From Spirometra erinaceieuropaei (Eukaryota > Platyhelminthes > Cestoda > Diphyllobothriidea > Diphyllobothriidae): a stretch of DNA of 64,000 nucleotides. A program made the translations under genes and the position numbers. The notes beneath the pieces were generated by a model that did no database searches, had not been told where the DNA came from, and saw only the letters and a list, made by a program, of their open reading frames with translations. This document shows positions 45,766 through 57,540 of the stretch, one piece after another (within the stretch, counting starts at the first letter, position 1; every line of letters starts with the position of its first letter). The DNA is taken from assembly GCA_902702965.1 (NCBI GenBank), contig CACRXP010000194.1:1-64000 (forward strand), written 5' to 3'.

Positions 45766-46521
45766 GATGATGCGCAAAAGCTAACTGACGAGATAATGCG
45801 GTCTTCCTCCTAGGACGGAGAGGCAGTTGTCCCAATCCCTCCTCCCCTTGTGGTTCAAAATCCTTGAAAGTTATGAGTTGTGGTTCAGAGATCTGGTTAT
45901 ACGCTAAGGTGGACATCGTTGGAAACGACGACCGAAATCTTAAAAAATTTGATCCAGCAATAATCAGAAATCCGTTTGCGTGTGTGGGCTTTAGTGCATC
46001 AGGTGAAAAAGTTCTTAACTCCACGACAATGCACGCATATTTTTATATCCTTTTTGCCCTAAATTAAATATTTCTGAGCGATTCTACATCGTTTGCAAAA
46101 ACGGTACATGCTTTTGGCTGCCTTCCTTTCGACTTAAAATGCACGCTCTGGCCATTGAAACCGTTCAACAGTCATTCGGAATTTTATGATGCTTTGCAGT
46201 TTTTGCATACTTCGTCATACGTCCTACATAAAAAGGTCCGATTGGATGCATTCCATGGGCTTTTCCAAGAAGATGATAATTTCCAGGACAAAGAGGGAGC
46301 CGTTCACAATTACTGCTTGAGGAATCACCTTATACTTCTACTTGACTTAGCCTAAATTTAGCACCAAATCACGAAATGATCATCGATCCTCTCTGAATAT
46401 TTTTAAAATATTATGCGAGAATTAACAAGAGACATGCGTATGTGACAAGAACAGTACGTATTTGGGTGACGCATAAAGGAAACCTGAATATGGAAGGATG
46501 AAGGAAATAGTATAACATTAC
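45766..46521 (-). other. Intron, no element recognised
   Basis: No missed Ig exon seen between the chimera and the B-type exon at 46522, although an A-type unit would be expected here from the cassette order. Confidence 0.4.
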
Positions 46522-46812
46522 CATTACGACCAACGAAAGGCGAAGTATTGTACCCCAGGGAAATGGTCGCTTTCGCCTCCACAGTCGAACCATCCGCTGA
46601 TCGGAATCTTGCCTGACAAAGGTACTCACCGACCGTGCGCTCATTAAGTTCCGGAATGCTGAGACGTTCGCCGCGGGAGAAGACGCGACCCTGAAAGTAC
46701 CAAGTGTAGTCAACCGGTGTAGTTGGTCGCGGTGAGACACGACAGTCGGCGTAGAATGGTCGCCTGTGTTCCACTTGCTGAGTAAGGGGGGTAATGCTCA
46801 CTCGAATCTGTT
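46522..46812 (-). CDS. Ig-domain exon, B-type
   Basis: 291 bp, phase 1-1, acceptor CGCGTTTCAG and donor GTAATG. Encodes IRVSITPLTQQVEHRRPFYA, DCRVSPRPTTPVDYTWYFQG, RVFSRGERLSIPELNERTVG, EYLCQARF and VEAKATISLGYN. It is a clean B-type reference copy, close to the one at 60924-61214. Confidence 0.92.
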
Positions 46813-47339
46813 CTGAAACGCGATGAAGAGGAACGAGAAGTGTTTTTATGAAGTAAATTTAAGCATTGTTGCCTCCTGTGAGATGCGAATGCAGCAACGT
46901 GCGCAAGAGACATATTTTAGCCAACTGGAAACTTAAATACGGTATTATGTGGGAATGATGTTCTCATTAGACGCCAAATTTTTTAAAGGTTACTGGTACC
47001 CCTGATTAGAACGATACAGATTACCACGGTAAAAGAAGGCTGAGGGATTCATGGTAAAATAGTGACTGGTATCTATGCAAGGCAGTAGAATATTAGGCCC
47101 GTTCTGCTGAAAATTCGGTAAAAAAACTTGTGGCCAGGGACTAAATACCCAGCACTGCAAATCTTAGCATTAAAAACGAACAGTAATGTGGGAGAAGAAA
47201 ATTCGTATTTCTTCCCAAATACCTGACTGAAAACTGAACAGAAGTATGCGTTCCTAAATTGTATAAATGATTTAAAGTGGCAGTTTGCCTACTAACGATA
47301 AAATCTGCTCTGCACTGGCAAACATCCTAGTAATTAAAT

Positions 47340-47460
47340 TGTTCTTAAAGGATACCATACTAGCAACACAGGTACTAGTTAAAAACCCAGACACGTGTTT
47401 CCCCGATTTTCAGCTGCGAGTGGTTCGAATCTTCAATGGATCGGCCAGCATTCGCCGTGT
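47340..47460 (+). repeat. Fragment of interspersed foldback repeat
   Basis: CAACACAGGTACTAG, AAACCCAGACACGTGTTTCC and CAGCTGCGAG match the arm of the foldback element at 55740-55830. Confidence 0.6.
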
Positions 47461-48110
47461 GTTTTCTCGTAGGTACTGCAGTTGAGAGACTGAAGTACAA
47501 TTTGTATAGGTCTAGTGTCTTCAGAATCTGCGGATACTCAGTTTGGTAGACCGTAATACTGTAGGGAGTACATGCAGATAATGCTAGCGCTCAAAAGACG
47601 TTTACTGTTAACATATTGCAATATGGAGTCCTGCGTCAATACTGGGCAGTGTAGGTCGACGATTGAGTCTAAAAAGTCAGGAGATTCACAAGGCCTCTCC
47701 GGTAAAAGTTTGGTGGCAAAACTGTTTTGAGTGGGCAAAAAACTTTCGGCAGCGTGACTAAACAACCACAAAGTAAACTAGTTAGTTGTTATGAAAAGAC
47801 ATACCTAAGAAAATTGTGGGCACAAAAATCATTTCAAACGGGCATCATTCACAACAGCGTACCATCAACATCATCATCATCGGCATCAGCAGCTGTTGTT
47901 GACAATTATTAAAACGGTGGCAGCATGGTTAATCTGAGGTTAAAATTAGTGAGTTAGCAAAATTTGTGCGTCTGTCCGTTGATTGCTGACCAAATTGCAC
48001 TTATCTGTCAAAGAAGCGCCTGTTTAAATGACGAAAAGGCTGAGGTGAAGGAGTGTTTCCAAAAATTCCCTTGATGTAGTAGAAGTCTAGAGTTGAGGAA
48101 TTCGACGTAC

Positions 48111-48407
48111 CGGCGACTCCTGGTGGCAACACTGCGGCATACTGGATGGACCTGGTTGCATTAACATTCAGTGGAGTTCCCGTGGGTGTGGGGATTGTCG
48201 CCTGACAGGTGTACTCGCCGGTGCTGTACTCGTTCAGTTCGGGGATGCTGAGCCTTTGACCCTCCGAATGATAGCGTCCCTTGAAGTACCATGTTAGACG
48301 AACTGGATAGGGCGGTTGCGGTCGAAGGCGGCAGTCTGCATAGTAAGGTGAGCCCCGCGTGGGTCTGTCAGTCAGCGGATCAATGCTCACCCAGTACGTC
48401 TGTGGAT
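48111..48407 (-). CDS. Ig-domain exon, A-type
   Basis: 297 bp, phase 1-1, acceptor TACTTTTTAG and donor GTACGT. Encodes PQTYWVSIDPLTDRPTRGSP, YYADCRLRPQPPYPVRLTWY, YHSEGQRLSIPELNEYSTGE, YTCQA and LNVNATRSIQYAAVLPPG. It is almost identical to the exons at 53065 and 63046, including flanking intron, so these three are recent duplicates. Confidence 0.93.
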
Positions 48408-48858
48408 CTAAAAAGTAAACAAGCAGTGATGACTGGCAAAATGACGTATACTTCAGAGAAATATCTTCCACTCATATTTCTCAGCTTCGACTGCTGTATA
48501 CACCCCTGCATATGGAATATAATATGTGAAATACGATGTCTCAAACTACACGTACGAAAATATACAAGAACGTCTCAAATATTGCGGCTCGGTTCTGACG
48601 ATGAGCCGTCAGGTTTGCTGACATAGACAATGAGGGTCGTAGACCCCTCAGTAACGATTGCCCACTTCTGTCATCGTCGACGTCAGGATATTTTTCGTTC
48701 TGCTGTCAGCCTGGAAAGTGTTTTCAACAGTGCGGCCATCAGTGCATTGGGTCGGGATGATAGCAATTGTCAGAACTGTTTACAGGAAGGGACTGCGAGC
48801 TATGAACGTACTCCACGAAAAAGCATTAAATTAGCCGAAAACGCACCAGTTCGGCTAC

Positions 48859-49097
48859 CGGAAAAAGATGAATAGTACTGCAGGGAAATAGCTGCCTTAG
48901 CATTCCCAGTCGAACCTCCCGCTGATCGGAATCCTGCCAGACAGAAGTACTAACCGGCCGTGCGCTCATTCACTTCGGGAATTTTGAGATGTTCGCCGCG
49001 GGAGAAGACGCGACATTTGAAGTACCAAGTGTAAGCAGCCGGTTCAGTTGGTCGTGGTGAAATGAGACAATCAACGACAATGCTAACATGTTTTGCC
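48859..49097 (-). pseudogene. Broken B-type Ig exon
   Basis: Homologous to 63532-63810 but with three lesions. The acceptor is CAATTCAC where others have CAATTCAG. About 13 codons around PLTQQMEHRRPFYADC are deleted, removing the first Cys region. The GAG codon before Tyr-x-Cys has become TAG (48950-48952). The 239-bp remnant cannot be spliced into a functional domain. Confidence 0.85.
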
Positions 49098-49256
49098 GTG
49101 AATTGATACGAGAGATAGTGAGAGAGGCTTTTCGACAAAGAATGTGAAAGATTTATCCTTCACGCTGATTGCATATATGTAGAGGCTGTTCGTGTTACTA
49201 TGAATTTTGCTGCTCATTACGGTATCATGTTCCTTTTTAATGTACTAAGACAATAT

Positions 49257-49426
49257 TCATTTCTCGGAATGCTGAGACGGTTCGCCGCGAGAGAAGACGC
49301 GACCCTGGAAGTACCAAGTGTAGTCAACCGGTGTAGTTGGTCGCGGTGAGACACGACAGTCGGCGTAGAAGGGTCGCCTATGTTCCACTTGCGGAGTGAG
49401 AGGAACAATGTTCACTTGAAAACTTC
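49257..49426 (-). pseudogene. Truncated B-type Ig exon at recombination junction
   Basis: The first about 50 codons match the exon at 60924-61214 exactly in protein (NIVPLTPQVEHRRPFYADCR). A 1-bp insertion (GACGGTTCG for GACGTTCG, about 49279) shifts the frame. Near 49257 the exon ends abruptly in intron sequence that elsewhere lies upstream of another B exon (63830-63965). Half an exon, including the second Cys, is missing, with no donor site. Confidence 0.85.
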
Positions 49427-50218
49427 CTAGAAGGAGACGGGAAAGAATGGCGGAATCCTTTGTGAGGCATTTCTGCATATTGTGAACTGTCGTGTGGCGG
49501 ATACACAGTGGACAACGCTGCATCAAAGTGCAAAGTGGATAGAGAGTAGTACTTGATCTGCCATCGAACGATGCAAAGTCCAGACAAGCTGGGAGAATTC
49601 GTTCCGTAGAGATCATGCAGAATGAACGTGTACTCATACTAAATGCTCTGCAAGAAATTGGACATCGAGAATTCTTTGTGACCTGAGGTGTGAACAAATT
49701 TTCCCTAAAATTGAACCTGCTGACTATTAAGGAGAACGATGTTTTCCTTTCATTGTCGTTCCAGTGAGTAACAATGGGTGAATATTTTCCCGTAAAATCT
49801 TACAATGTGCGCACCTGCCCAGAAGTCAATGCAAGCCCTTCATTTGTTACTTCGAAGGAAGTCGTAGGCAGCCATTTCAGACAACACCAAAATGCTCCTT
49901 TTTTCATTCATGTTTTTCTGCGGAACAGACTGCGCTGATAGGACTACTAGTCGCCTTAGCATGCGAATTCCAGAAAAGCGCCCTTTCTGGCTCAATGAGG
50001 TCAGCGAAAAATGTTGAATCAAGCGCAATTATGGTTTAACCAGTTCAGAGAGCCCACGAATTCGACTGTCAACAAAGCCTCCTGAGCCGTTAAGCTTGTA
50101 CTGGCAAATTACCTAGAATGCTTTTCAAGCGACTTATTGCGGTGCGGAGATCAGTCGATGCGCCAAGCTAATTTTTTCTTATGTTCGCAGAAGGCCTTTG
50201 CTCAAATAGGATCTCATA

Positions 50219-51364
50219 AGGTGCCCCATAGATGTCTTTTGGTAAAACTGGAAGCTCTCGGCACCCGGCCGCCTCTACTCGACTTCATCAGATTCTATCT
50301 GTCCAACCGATATCAGAAAGTCAAGGTCGGTAATAGCTACTCGATCACGAGTGGCGTACTTCAAGGTACGGTTCTAGGTCCGCTACTTTTCCTTCTGTAC
50401 ATCAATGATATTTCGAATAAACTCGGAAATTCGCAAATTTTTACTTATGCCGATGACTTTAAGTGTGTTTACTCATATTCTAAGGACACCGCAAAAGTTT
50501 GGGTTGAAAAAATTAATGCCGATTTACTACGCTTAGGCAGATGAGGTTCAACATGGCAGGTGGAGTTTTCATCATCCAAGTATAGTTTCATGTCTTTTGG
50601 CACTGCCAAACTTCCTGGTCCCATAATTTTTCAGAATAATCCATTCTCATAATGCCTCACCATAAAGGACCTAGGTCTAAGTTATACAAATAAGCTTGCT
50701 TTATTACCTCATGCAGATAGAATCTCTGCCAAAGCCGCGCAGATATGTGGATTCATATTGCATAATTTTTTCCTTCCGGAAATAAAGCTAAGACGTTATC
50801 AAATGTTTGTTCTTTCAATCCTCGAATACTGCTGTCCTTTCTTTGGTTTAATGAACTCGTGTGACCGCTATAAGATCGAAAAGCTTCAGAGGGTTTCCAC
50901 CCGGAATCTGTTCTCTCAAGTCGCACTCAGCTTTTCTTATACGCAGAGATGTCAGCTGGCAAACATTACGTTTTTGTGGGTTAGAAGACTCGAAGCTGGC
51001 CTTTGCTTCCTTTTTCGCATCAACTCTAGTTCCAGCCTTCCGCTCATTGAGTCTCACTCCGCAAGATCGGTCTTATGCCACGCGCAACTCCTCCATGGTG
51101 ATTCCGCCGTCCCTTTGCACTACATCTAAGCGCTCCCTCTTTTTTGCTTCCAAATATGCCTTCCTTTGGAATAATCTTCCGCCAGAAATTAGGTCATCGC
51201 CTAAGTTACTGGTATTCAAGTCGAAAGTACGCAAACACCTTACACCGGAAAGCATAAAGGCACTGTTAACGGTCTCATTCCCGAAGACTCAGATTCTTGA
51301 TTCGAGAAGCGTCCTCCTGGGATTTAGTGGTAGATCAAGTGGTCATCCTCAATTATATCATTAG
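50219..51364 (+). pseudogene. LINE reverse transcriptase, C-terminal half
   Basis: Frames encode KVPHRCLLVKLEALGTRPPL, SNRYQKVKVGNSYSITSGVL, QGTVLGPLLFLLYINDI (motif B) and FTYADDFKCVYSYS (catalytic YADD), to 50544. A frameshifted continuation (50758-51364) has RRYQMFVLSILEYCCPFF and TQRCQLANITFLWVRRLEAG. It copies LINE RNA at the nicked target. The catalytic box survives, but frameshifts and the missing N-terminus make it non-functional. Confidence 0.85.
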
Positions 51365-52051
51365 AAACCCCTGGTTTAAATTGGTTGCTAAATCCATTGC
51401 TATCACTTCTCACCCCATAGCGACAAGTTTCGCGGTTTGTGATGTCATCTCCCGAATTTCGACCTCATGCGGTCTGTCGACGCTCACGGCGGAACCCTCA
51501 GTATTCGCCGTATACTAGTAGTTTAGTCGTACTTCCCTTCCCCACTCCTCGGTTGGGCTCGAAGCGTATTGTGGCCGCTCGCGTCTGGGTTCCTCTCGTC
51601 TGGCATCTTTGACGCGAATAGTCTCATCCGGCGTATCAGTCCGGCCCAGACGACGTCAGTTCTGAATCCCGTATACAATACCACATGCAGGTCAGTCCTG
51701 TCCGACCCGCATACGTACCCCCTCAAGGTTGACATTTATTTCTGCCCTGACGATGCCCGATTATAATCCGTTATATACCGCCACATACGGGCCAGTCCTG
51801 CCGCATTTTTGTGTTATTATTTTTTATCGAGGGGTTTTTCTCTCCTGTAAAAGTAATCCAATCATTTCCAAATTTTTGTATGGAGTTTTTTTCACCCCTC
51901 GCTAGTCATTTTTCTCAACGGACTACTAATTCACAAATTATGAATTTCATTTTGTAAAGATTCTGCCTACCTCGCCTAAAATTCGCATGTAAATTTATTT
52001 TTACTTGCTTTGATGGGAACCCGACGGTTCTTGAATAAAAAGGTCTTGTTA

Positions 52052-52052
52052 A

Positions 52053-52084
<32 letters not shown>
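52052..52084. repeat. (ATT)n tail of LINE
   Basis: About eleven ATT units directly after AATAAAAAGGTCTTGTT. Short microsatellite tails in place of poly(A) are typical of CR1-like LINEs, and the run is absent at the paralogous empty site. Confidence 0.85.
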
Positions 52085-52089
<5 letters not shown>

Positions 52090-52179
52090 TTCTCCTTGTA
52101 TTCTCCCATGCCGCCTTACATCGACGGCGGCAACGCTGACGATGACAATGAAACACGAACACACTCCATCCCTGTCTCC

Positions 52180-52345
52180 TTTGATTTCCGAGGAAAGTAA
52201 TACGCGATCTTGGAGTAGATCTTTCGGAATAGACATTTTCAAGCACGATCCGGAGCTTGACATGAATATTTGACCTAAAATCCACGATCTACTGCGGAAT
52301 AACAGCGTAATATTCACAAACCGCCAACAGGCAGCCAGTTGCCAT
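52180..52345 (+). repeat. Interspersed repeat copy
   Basis: TTTCCGAGGAAAGTAATACG, ATCCACGATCTACTGCGGAA and TTCACAAACCGCCAACAGGC match 55550-55705 and 61775-61920. Two of the three copies are part of the duplicated Ig block, and the third belongs to the foldback element at 55.5 kb. Confidence 0.7.
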
Positions 52346-53064
52346 TCGAGCATTCCTCCTACCACCTGATCTCAGTTCTCGGTCATAATCCCCCTCCTTA
52401 TTGTGATGGGTTATCGTTCAGTTGTCAAAATGCCAGCTACCTTAGTGTGTAATCGCTTAGAGGTTGATCCAGACTAGCAGGAGGCCTATTATCGACCACT
52501 AATTTCTGCAGCACGGCGTCCTGTGTCATTGCTGTGCGGAGAAGGTTATCAACTGTTGAAATGTTAGTTTTCCTGGGAAATAAGAGGTTTACGTATGCAA
52601 ACAAAATGGAGGAGTGAAAAGTGAGCAGCCCTTGGTATCCGAAGAAAAAGACAAAAGAACCGCATGTCTGCTCCGCCAAAACATACGGTGAAGGAGATTG
52701 GGGTCAAAGCCTATGTCCAATGCTTTGCACAAACTAGCACTAAAAGCCACCACACTTAGTCAACTGACTGGCTGGTTGACGGGAAAGGACTAACGTCAGA
52801 ATATTGTAAAGATAAGGCCTGTTCAGAACGGGGGCATAACAGTGATGTTGAAAGAACTTTTAAAAGGGTGGCAGCATGGCTAATCTGAGGTTACACGTAG
52901 GAATTTAAAACAATTTGTGCTTCTTCCCGTTGATTGATGATCATCAATATACACTTATAGGTCAAAGAAGAACTTGTAAAAATGACGAAAAGGCTGAGGT
53001 GAAGGAGTGTTTCCAAAAATTCCCTTGATGTAGTAGAAGTTTAGACTTGAGGAATTTAACGTAC

Positions 53065-53361
53065 CGGCGACTCCTGGTGGCAACACTGCGGCATAATGGA
53101 TGGACCTGGTTGCATTAACATTCAGTGGAGTTCCCGTGGGTGTGGTGATTGTGGCTTGACAGGTGTACTCGCCAGCGCTATACTCGTTCAGTTCGGGAAT
53201 ACTGAGCCTTTGACCCTCCGAATGATAGCGTCCCTTGAAGTACCATGTTAGACGAACTGGATAGGGCGGTTGCGGTCGAAGGCGGCAGTCTGCATAGTAA
53301 GGTGAGCCCCGCGTGGGTCTGTCAGTCAGCGGATCAATGCTCACCCAGTACGTCTGTGGAC
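53065..53361 (-). CDS. Ig-domain exon, A-type
   Basis: 297 bp, phase 1-1, acceptor TCACTTTCCAG and donor GTACGT. Differs from the exon at 48111 by a handful of bases (for example NEYSAGEYTC for NEYSTGEYTC, and SIHY for SIQY). Cys, Trp and the NAT sequon are intact. It forms a cassette with the B exon 175 bp upstream at 53537. Confidence 0.93.
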
Positions 53362-53536
53362 CTGGAAAGTGAGGAAGCCAGCGATGACTGTCAGTATATC
53401 CTTTACATTAAAATGTCATTTACATCAAATTATCGCGTTCCACTCATATAGCTAGGCTTCCGCTGATGAATGGATGCATGAAGATCGAATACGATGTCGC
53501 AAACTACACATACACCCCTATGTAAGAATTTCTCAC

Positions 53537-53815
53537 CGGAAGGCGATGAATTGTACCGCAGGAAAATAGTTGCCTTCGCCTCGACAGTCGAACCTCCCAC
53601 TGATCGGAATCTTGCCTGGCAAGTGTACTCACCGACCGTGCGCTCATTGAGTTCGGGAATTCTGAGACGTTCGCCGCGGGAGAAGACGCGACCTTGGAAA
53701 TACCAATTGTAATCAACCGGTTCAGTTTGTCGGGGTGAAATGCGGCAGTCAGCGTAGAAGGGTCGCCTGTGTTCCATTTGCTGAGTAAGGGGGGTAATGC
53801 AAACTTGTACTTGCC
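53537..53815 (-). CDS. Ig-domain exon, B-type
   Basis: 279 bp, phase 1-1, acceptor TCAATTCAG and donor GTGAGA. Encodes QVQVCITPLTQQMEHRRPFY, ADCRISPRQTEPVDYNWYFQ, RLRIPELNERTVGEYTCQAR and VEAKATIFLRYN. An extra Cys (VCITP) replaces the Ser of its twin at 63532 and could leave an unpaired thiol. Only 175 bp of intron separates it from the A exon. Confidence 0.92.
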
Positions 53816-54667
53816 CTGAATTGAGACGAGAAAGGATGAGACAGGTTGGTGTGCGATCGACTTTACATCGCTGTCGGGCGTGTAGCACGCACACGTTGTG
53901 GTTAACTGCAAGTTAATTAGTCTGTAGTTCTTGATCGTCTTCGCATAGAATTATGCGATCACTTACACTAATTTTAGACCTTCTTTTAGCAAATGCACTG
54001 TACACTATCGAAAGTCTCTTATTCGTACTATTATTATGTCTGAACCGAAAGACTTGCCTCGATTTTGATAACTTTTTATTTGGTGAACATTACTTATAGT
54101 ATTTCCGAGGACGTCGGAGATCTTCCTTGCTACGCTCACATTCTTAATCACAAAACGTTAGCATATAATGGACTTAAATTTAAGCATCCGCACTACCGTC
54201 GCCTACGTGCTTTAGTAACGGGAGATCGCGCGCGTTTTAAAGATGGTATATCTGATTTTTTCAACTACATTGGATATGGTTCCGGAGAAGATTCTTCACA
54301 AAAAATATAAGCGAATGTATTTACGCTGGCTCAATACGACAGCAGGGCCAACGACACTCTTTGACAGATGAAATTCGGCATTGTGTCGCATGAAAAATGC
54401 CAGCTAGCATGCGAATTGTATATCGTAATTTAATACCAGATGACTGGCGACTGAAAACTACGCTGAAACTGACGAATTGATAATGTTGGATTTTCGAATC
54501 CACACATCCCCACGCTTCAGAGTATTCAAATAGAGTCGCTAAATTATTTTTTCACATGCCAGACTGATTATCAACAACGAATAAAACGATGGAGGGCAAA
54601 CTCTCCTTAAAATAAGCGCCGTTAAAGGTATTGCATATCATTCAGTAAAGAAGGCAGCCTGAGTCAC

Positions 54668-54952
54668 CTGGCAGTGCGTTTTGGTAGTTGACGGTCCTGC
54701 TGGCATTGACAAGCAAGGGGCTTCCATAGGGTCTGTCAATAGATGCCTGACAGATGTACTCGCCAGTTGTGTGCTCATTCAATTCAGGAATGCTCAGCCG
54801 TTCGCCCTGTGAGTGGTAACGTCCTCTGAAGTACCAAGTGAAGCGGACGGGGTAGCGGGGTCTTGGCTGAATACGACATTCTGCGTAGTAGGGTGCCCTG
54901 TATTCCATCCGCTGTGTCAGTGGATCAATGCTCAACCAGTAGGTCTGATCAT
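54668..54952 (-). CDS. Ig-domain exon, A-type, divergent
   Basis: 285 bp, phase 1-1, acceptor TTTCCGTAG and donor GTGACT. Encodes DQTYWLSIDPLTQRMEYRAP, YYAECRIQPRPRYPVRFTWY, YHSQGERLSIPELNEHTTGE, YICQA and LLVNASRTVNY. The sequon is Asn-Ala-Ser. The domain mixes A-type ends with a QRMEYR stretch resembling B-type VEHR, and may be an older member. Confidence 0.92.
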
Positions 54953-57243
54953 CTACGGAAAGGCAAACAGGGCATTGACAGAGCACTAATGGATGCAATG
55001 CGGAGTGTGCAATGCAATTGGCTATAGCGGGTTTCGGGAAAACCGACGAAAAGCGCGTCTCGGCACTTGCCATATCCTTGTTTCGGGAATGAAGTAAAGC
55101 TACTTGCAAACAGCACTGCTCGATTTGTAGGCGTGGTTGTCAGGCTGAAAGTGGCCTCATTCAACTAGAATGCCTACAAGCATGAAATCGAGCGCAAGAG
55201 GTCACATCTCTAAGACTTTGCAGTTAGTCCCTCCGCGCCTCATAGACGATATACCGTGTTTTATTAGAAGCAATCTATGACAACCCCGTGGGAAATGTCT
55301 GACTTTCTCAAATGTTCAGTGTCCCTTATTAAAAAGTGACTTTATCATGTGCATGGCGCGCAACCGGAATGCATGTTAGGCGACTCAAATTAAGATACAG
55401 TCTCCTTCAGCGCGCCCTCAGTACGGATTGAAATAGATGAACCCTGTGTGAAAAAAATGGATCTAACAACATGAAATCTCAGCTATGCTGTCCATGGACT
55501 GTTTTTCAAAATGCAGACTGCGCATTAATACAGCAGAGCCTGCCTTGCTTAATTTCCGAGGAAATTAATGCGCGAACTTGGAGTAACTCTTTCGAAACAG
55601 GCCTTTTCAGGCACGGTCCGAAATTTGATATGAATATTTGAGCTGAAATCCATCAGCTACTGCGGAATAACCGCTTAGTATTCACAAACCGCCAACAGGC
55701 AGCCAGTAGTATAGCATTGCGCAATAATTTACCGTACTAACAACACAGGTATTAGCTAAAAGCCCAGACACGCGTGTTTCGCCGATCTTGTGCCGCTGCC
55801 TGACGCAGCTGCGAGGGGTTCGGCTCGTTACTCCAAGTTCGCGCATTAATTTCCTCGGAAATTAAGCAAGGCAAGTTGAAACTGGAGTTCATATACCAGA
55901 AAACACACGGGGAAAGCTGGGGGACCCACTGACGAGCCGAACCCCTCGCAGCTGCGTCAGGCAGCGGCACAAGATCGGCGAAACACGCGTGTCTGGGCTT
56001 TTAGCTAATACCTGCGTTGTTAGTACGGTAAATTATTGCGCACAGCAGAGCCTGTTTAGCACGAAAACATTGTAAACATTTGTCGGTTGATTTGAGCTAG
56101 TAGCATTTGAGGCGTCGATCAGTAAGCCACAATCCGAAGAGATTCCAAACAACATAGAGATTAGAATTGGCTGACATCTGGGCTGTTGGGAGTTCGCAAC
56201 CTTTATCTTCCCAATGTCAATGGCTCAGAGGCTCATTTTCCAAATTTTATTTCCCATTCGGTGCATGCAACATATTCTAGGAAGGCTGTTTAGGGAAAAA
56301 CTAGGCGGTTGGGAAGTAAGTGTTACCTGTTCTAAAGTAGGTCGGATTCTGAGTGATGGCCATGGCAGGGAATGCTAATAACTCATCAAGTCTCCATTCA
56401 ATTCTATACCTCCAAATGACAGTGTAAGTGACATGCTAAATCTCGTTTTGTAATAAGGCTTCGTAACCGCAAAACTTCGGCCAATTTTGTGATATAGGGA
56501 GTGCGTTGTGAAAAGGAATTCACTCCCAAACTGTCATTTCGACGAAATGGAAAAGGCAATAGCCAGGAATAAATCTTTTAGCACAGAATGGCTGCAGTGA
56601 TCTATGCAACAATATCACAATGCCACGTGCACTTGGACTTGGTTAAGGTAACTTAAATGGCAGAGGACTATGAGGGTTCTACTGCCAGACAAAGATGTTT
56701 AGCAAACAGTACTTTACCGAAGAATTAACATTGGCATCTACCGATATGGTATTCAATCGCTAGTCATTCGTCAAGCCAGATTATTTGCATTCTATTAAAA
56801 TCAACACGCCGTCGATTAGAGCATGGTTGTTGCTTGCTGCGCCACTGTTGGCGGGTCCAGTCTTGTTCAGCTGCAAACCCACCTAAAGAATGACCTTCTA
56901 TTCATTCCCAAAATAAACTGGGTCAGAGATGTGGGTCTAAACTTGCGACAAATCAACAAAATGGGACCAATGGATGCAGAAACCCGACCTTATCAATAAG
57001 CCCTAATTGGGGAACCGGAGGCAACAAATGACCAGATCCAAGACCCAGGAACAGCAAGTAGCTGCTGTGTACTTTATTTCACCCATCTGATACTTCTGTG
57101 ATGACAGTGCGACTTGATGAATGCAGATAAATAGAAAGTGGATCACTAGGACCTCGAAATGGAGGCCAAACAGGCGCAATTGTCAAAGGGTTGACAGCGT
57201 TTTTTGATGAAACAACATCTCTAATGTAAACAAACAAGCTTAC
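54953..57243 (-). other. Intron with foldback element
   Basis: Contains the foldback repeat at 55513-56045. The expected B-type unit between the two A-type exons was not found. The rest is unremarkable. Confidence 0.5.
55513..56045. repeat. Nested foldback (inverted-repeat) element
   Basis: Outer arms of about 105 bp pair 55725-55830 with 55930-56040 (TTAGCTAAAAGCCCAGACAC and its complement; CGCAGCTGCGAGGGGTTCGG and its complement). A second pairing joins 55548-55590 (CTTGCTTAATTTCCGAGG) with 55829-55870. Fragments of the same family occur at 35.4, 47.35, 52.2 and 61.8 kb, so it is an interspersed element. Confidence 0.75.
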
Positions 57244-57540
57244 CGGCGCCATCTGGTGGCAGCACTCTGCTGTAGTAGATGGACTTGGTGGCGTTGGCAA
57301 CTAGAGGGGTTCCTGTGGGTGTGGTGATGGTTACTTGGCAAGTGTACTCGCCAGTGGTGTAGTCGTCCAATTGGGGAATACTGAGTCTTTGACCGTCAGA
57401 ATGATAGCGTCCTTTGAAGTACCAGGTAAATCGAGTTGGATAGGGTGGTCGTGGTTGGATGCGACAGTCTGCATAGTAGGGTGCTCTTTCTGTAGGTCTT
57501 CCTGTCAGCGGATCAATGATCACCCAGTATGTCTGTTGAT
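57244..57540 (-). CDS. Ig-domain exon, A-type
   Basis: 297 bp, phase 1-1, acceptor TTGACCCCACAG and donor GTAAGC. Encodes QQTYWVIIDPLTGRPTERAP, YYADCRIQPRPPYPTRFTWY, YHSDGQRLSIPQLDDYTTGE, YTCQV and LVANATKSIYYSRVLPPD. Both Cys, the Trp and the sequon are intact. Its introns do not match the recent cassettes, so it is an older copy. Confidence 0.93.

Larger units (their letters stand above)
50217..52084 (+). mobile_element. 5'-truncated CR1/Jockey-type LINE
   Basis: A 1.87-kb insertion starting inside the reverse transcriptase and ending in (ATT)n. The flanks are continuous in the paralogous intron at about 61670, which gives both borders. It lies in an Ig-gene intron in antisense orientation. 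Any target duplication is very short (about 4-5 bp, ATA-rich). Confidence 0.85.

Noticed and set aside
48291..48626. Plus-strand frames such as MLDELDRAVAVEGGSLHSKV, repeated at 53245 and 63226
   Set aside because: These are antisense shadows of the three near-identical A-type Ig exons. Their repetition follows from exon duplication.
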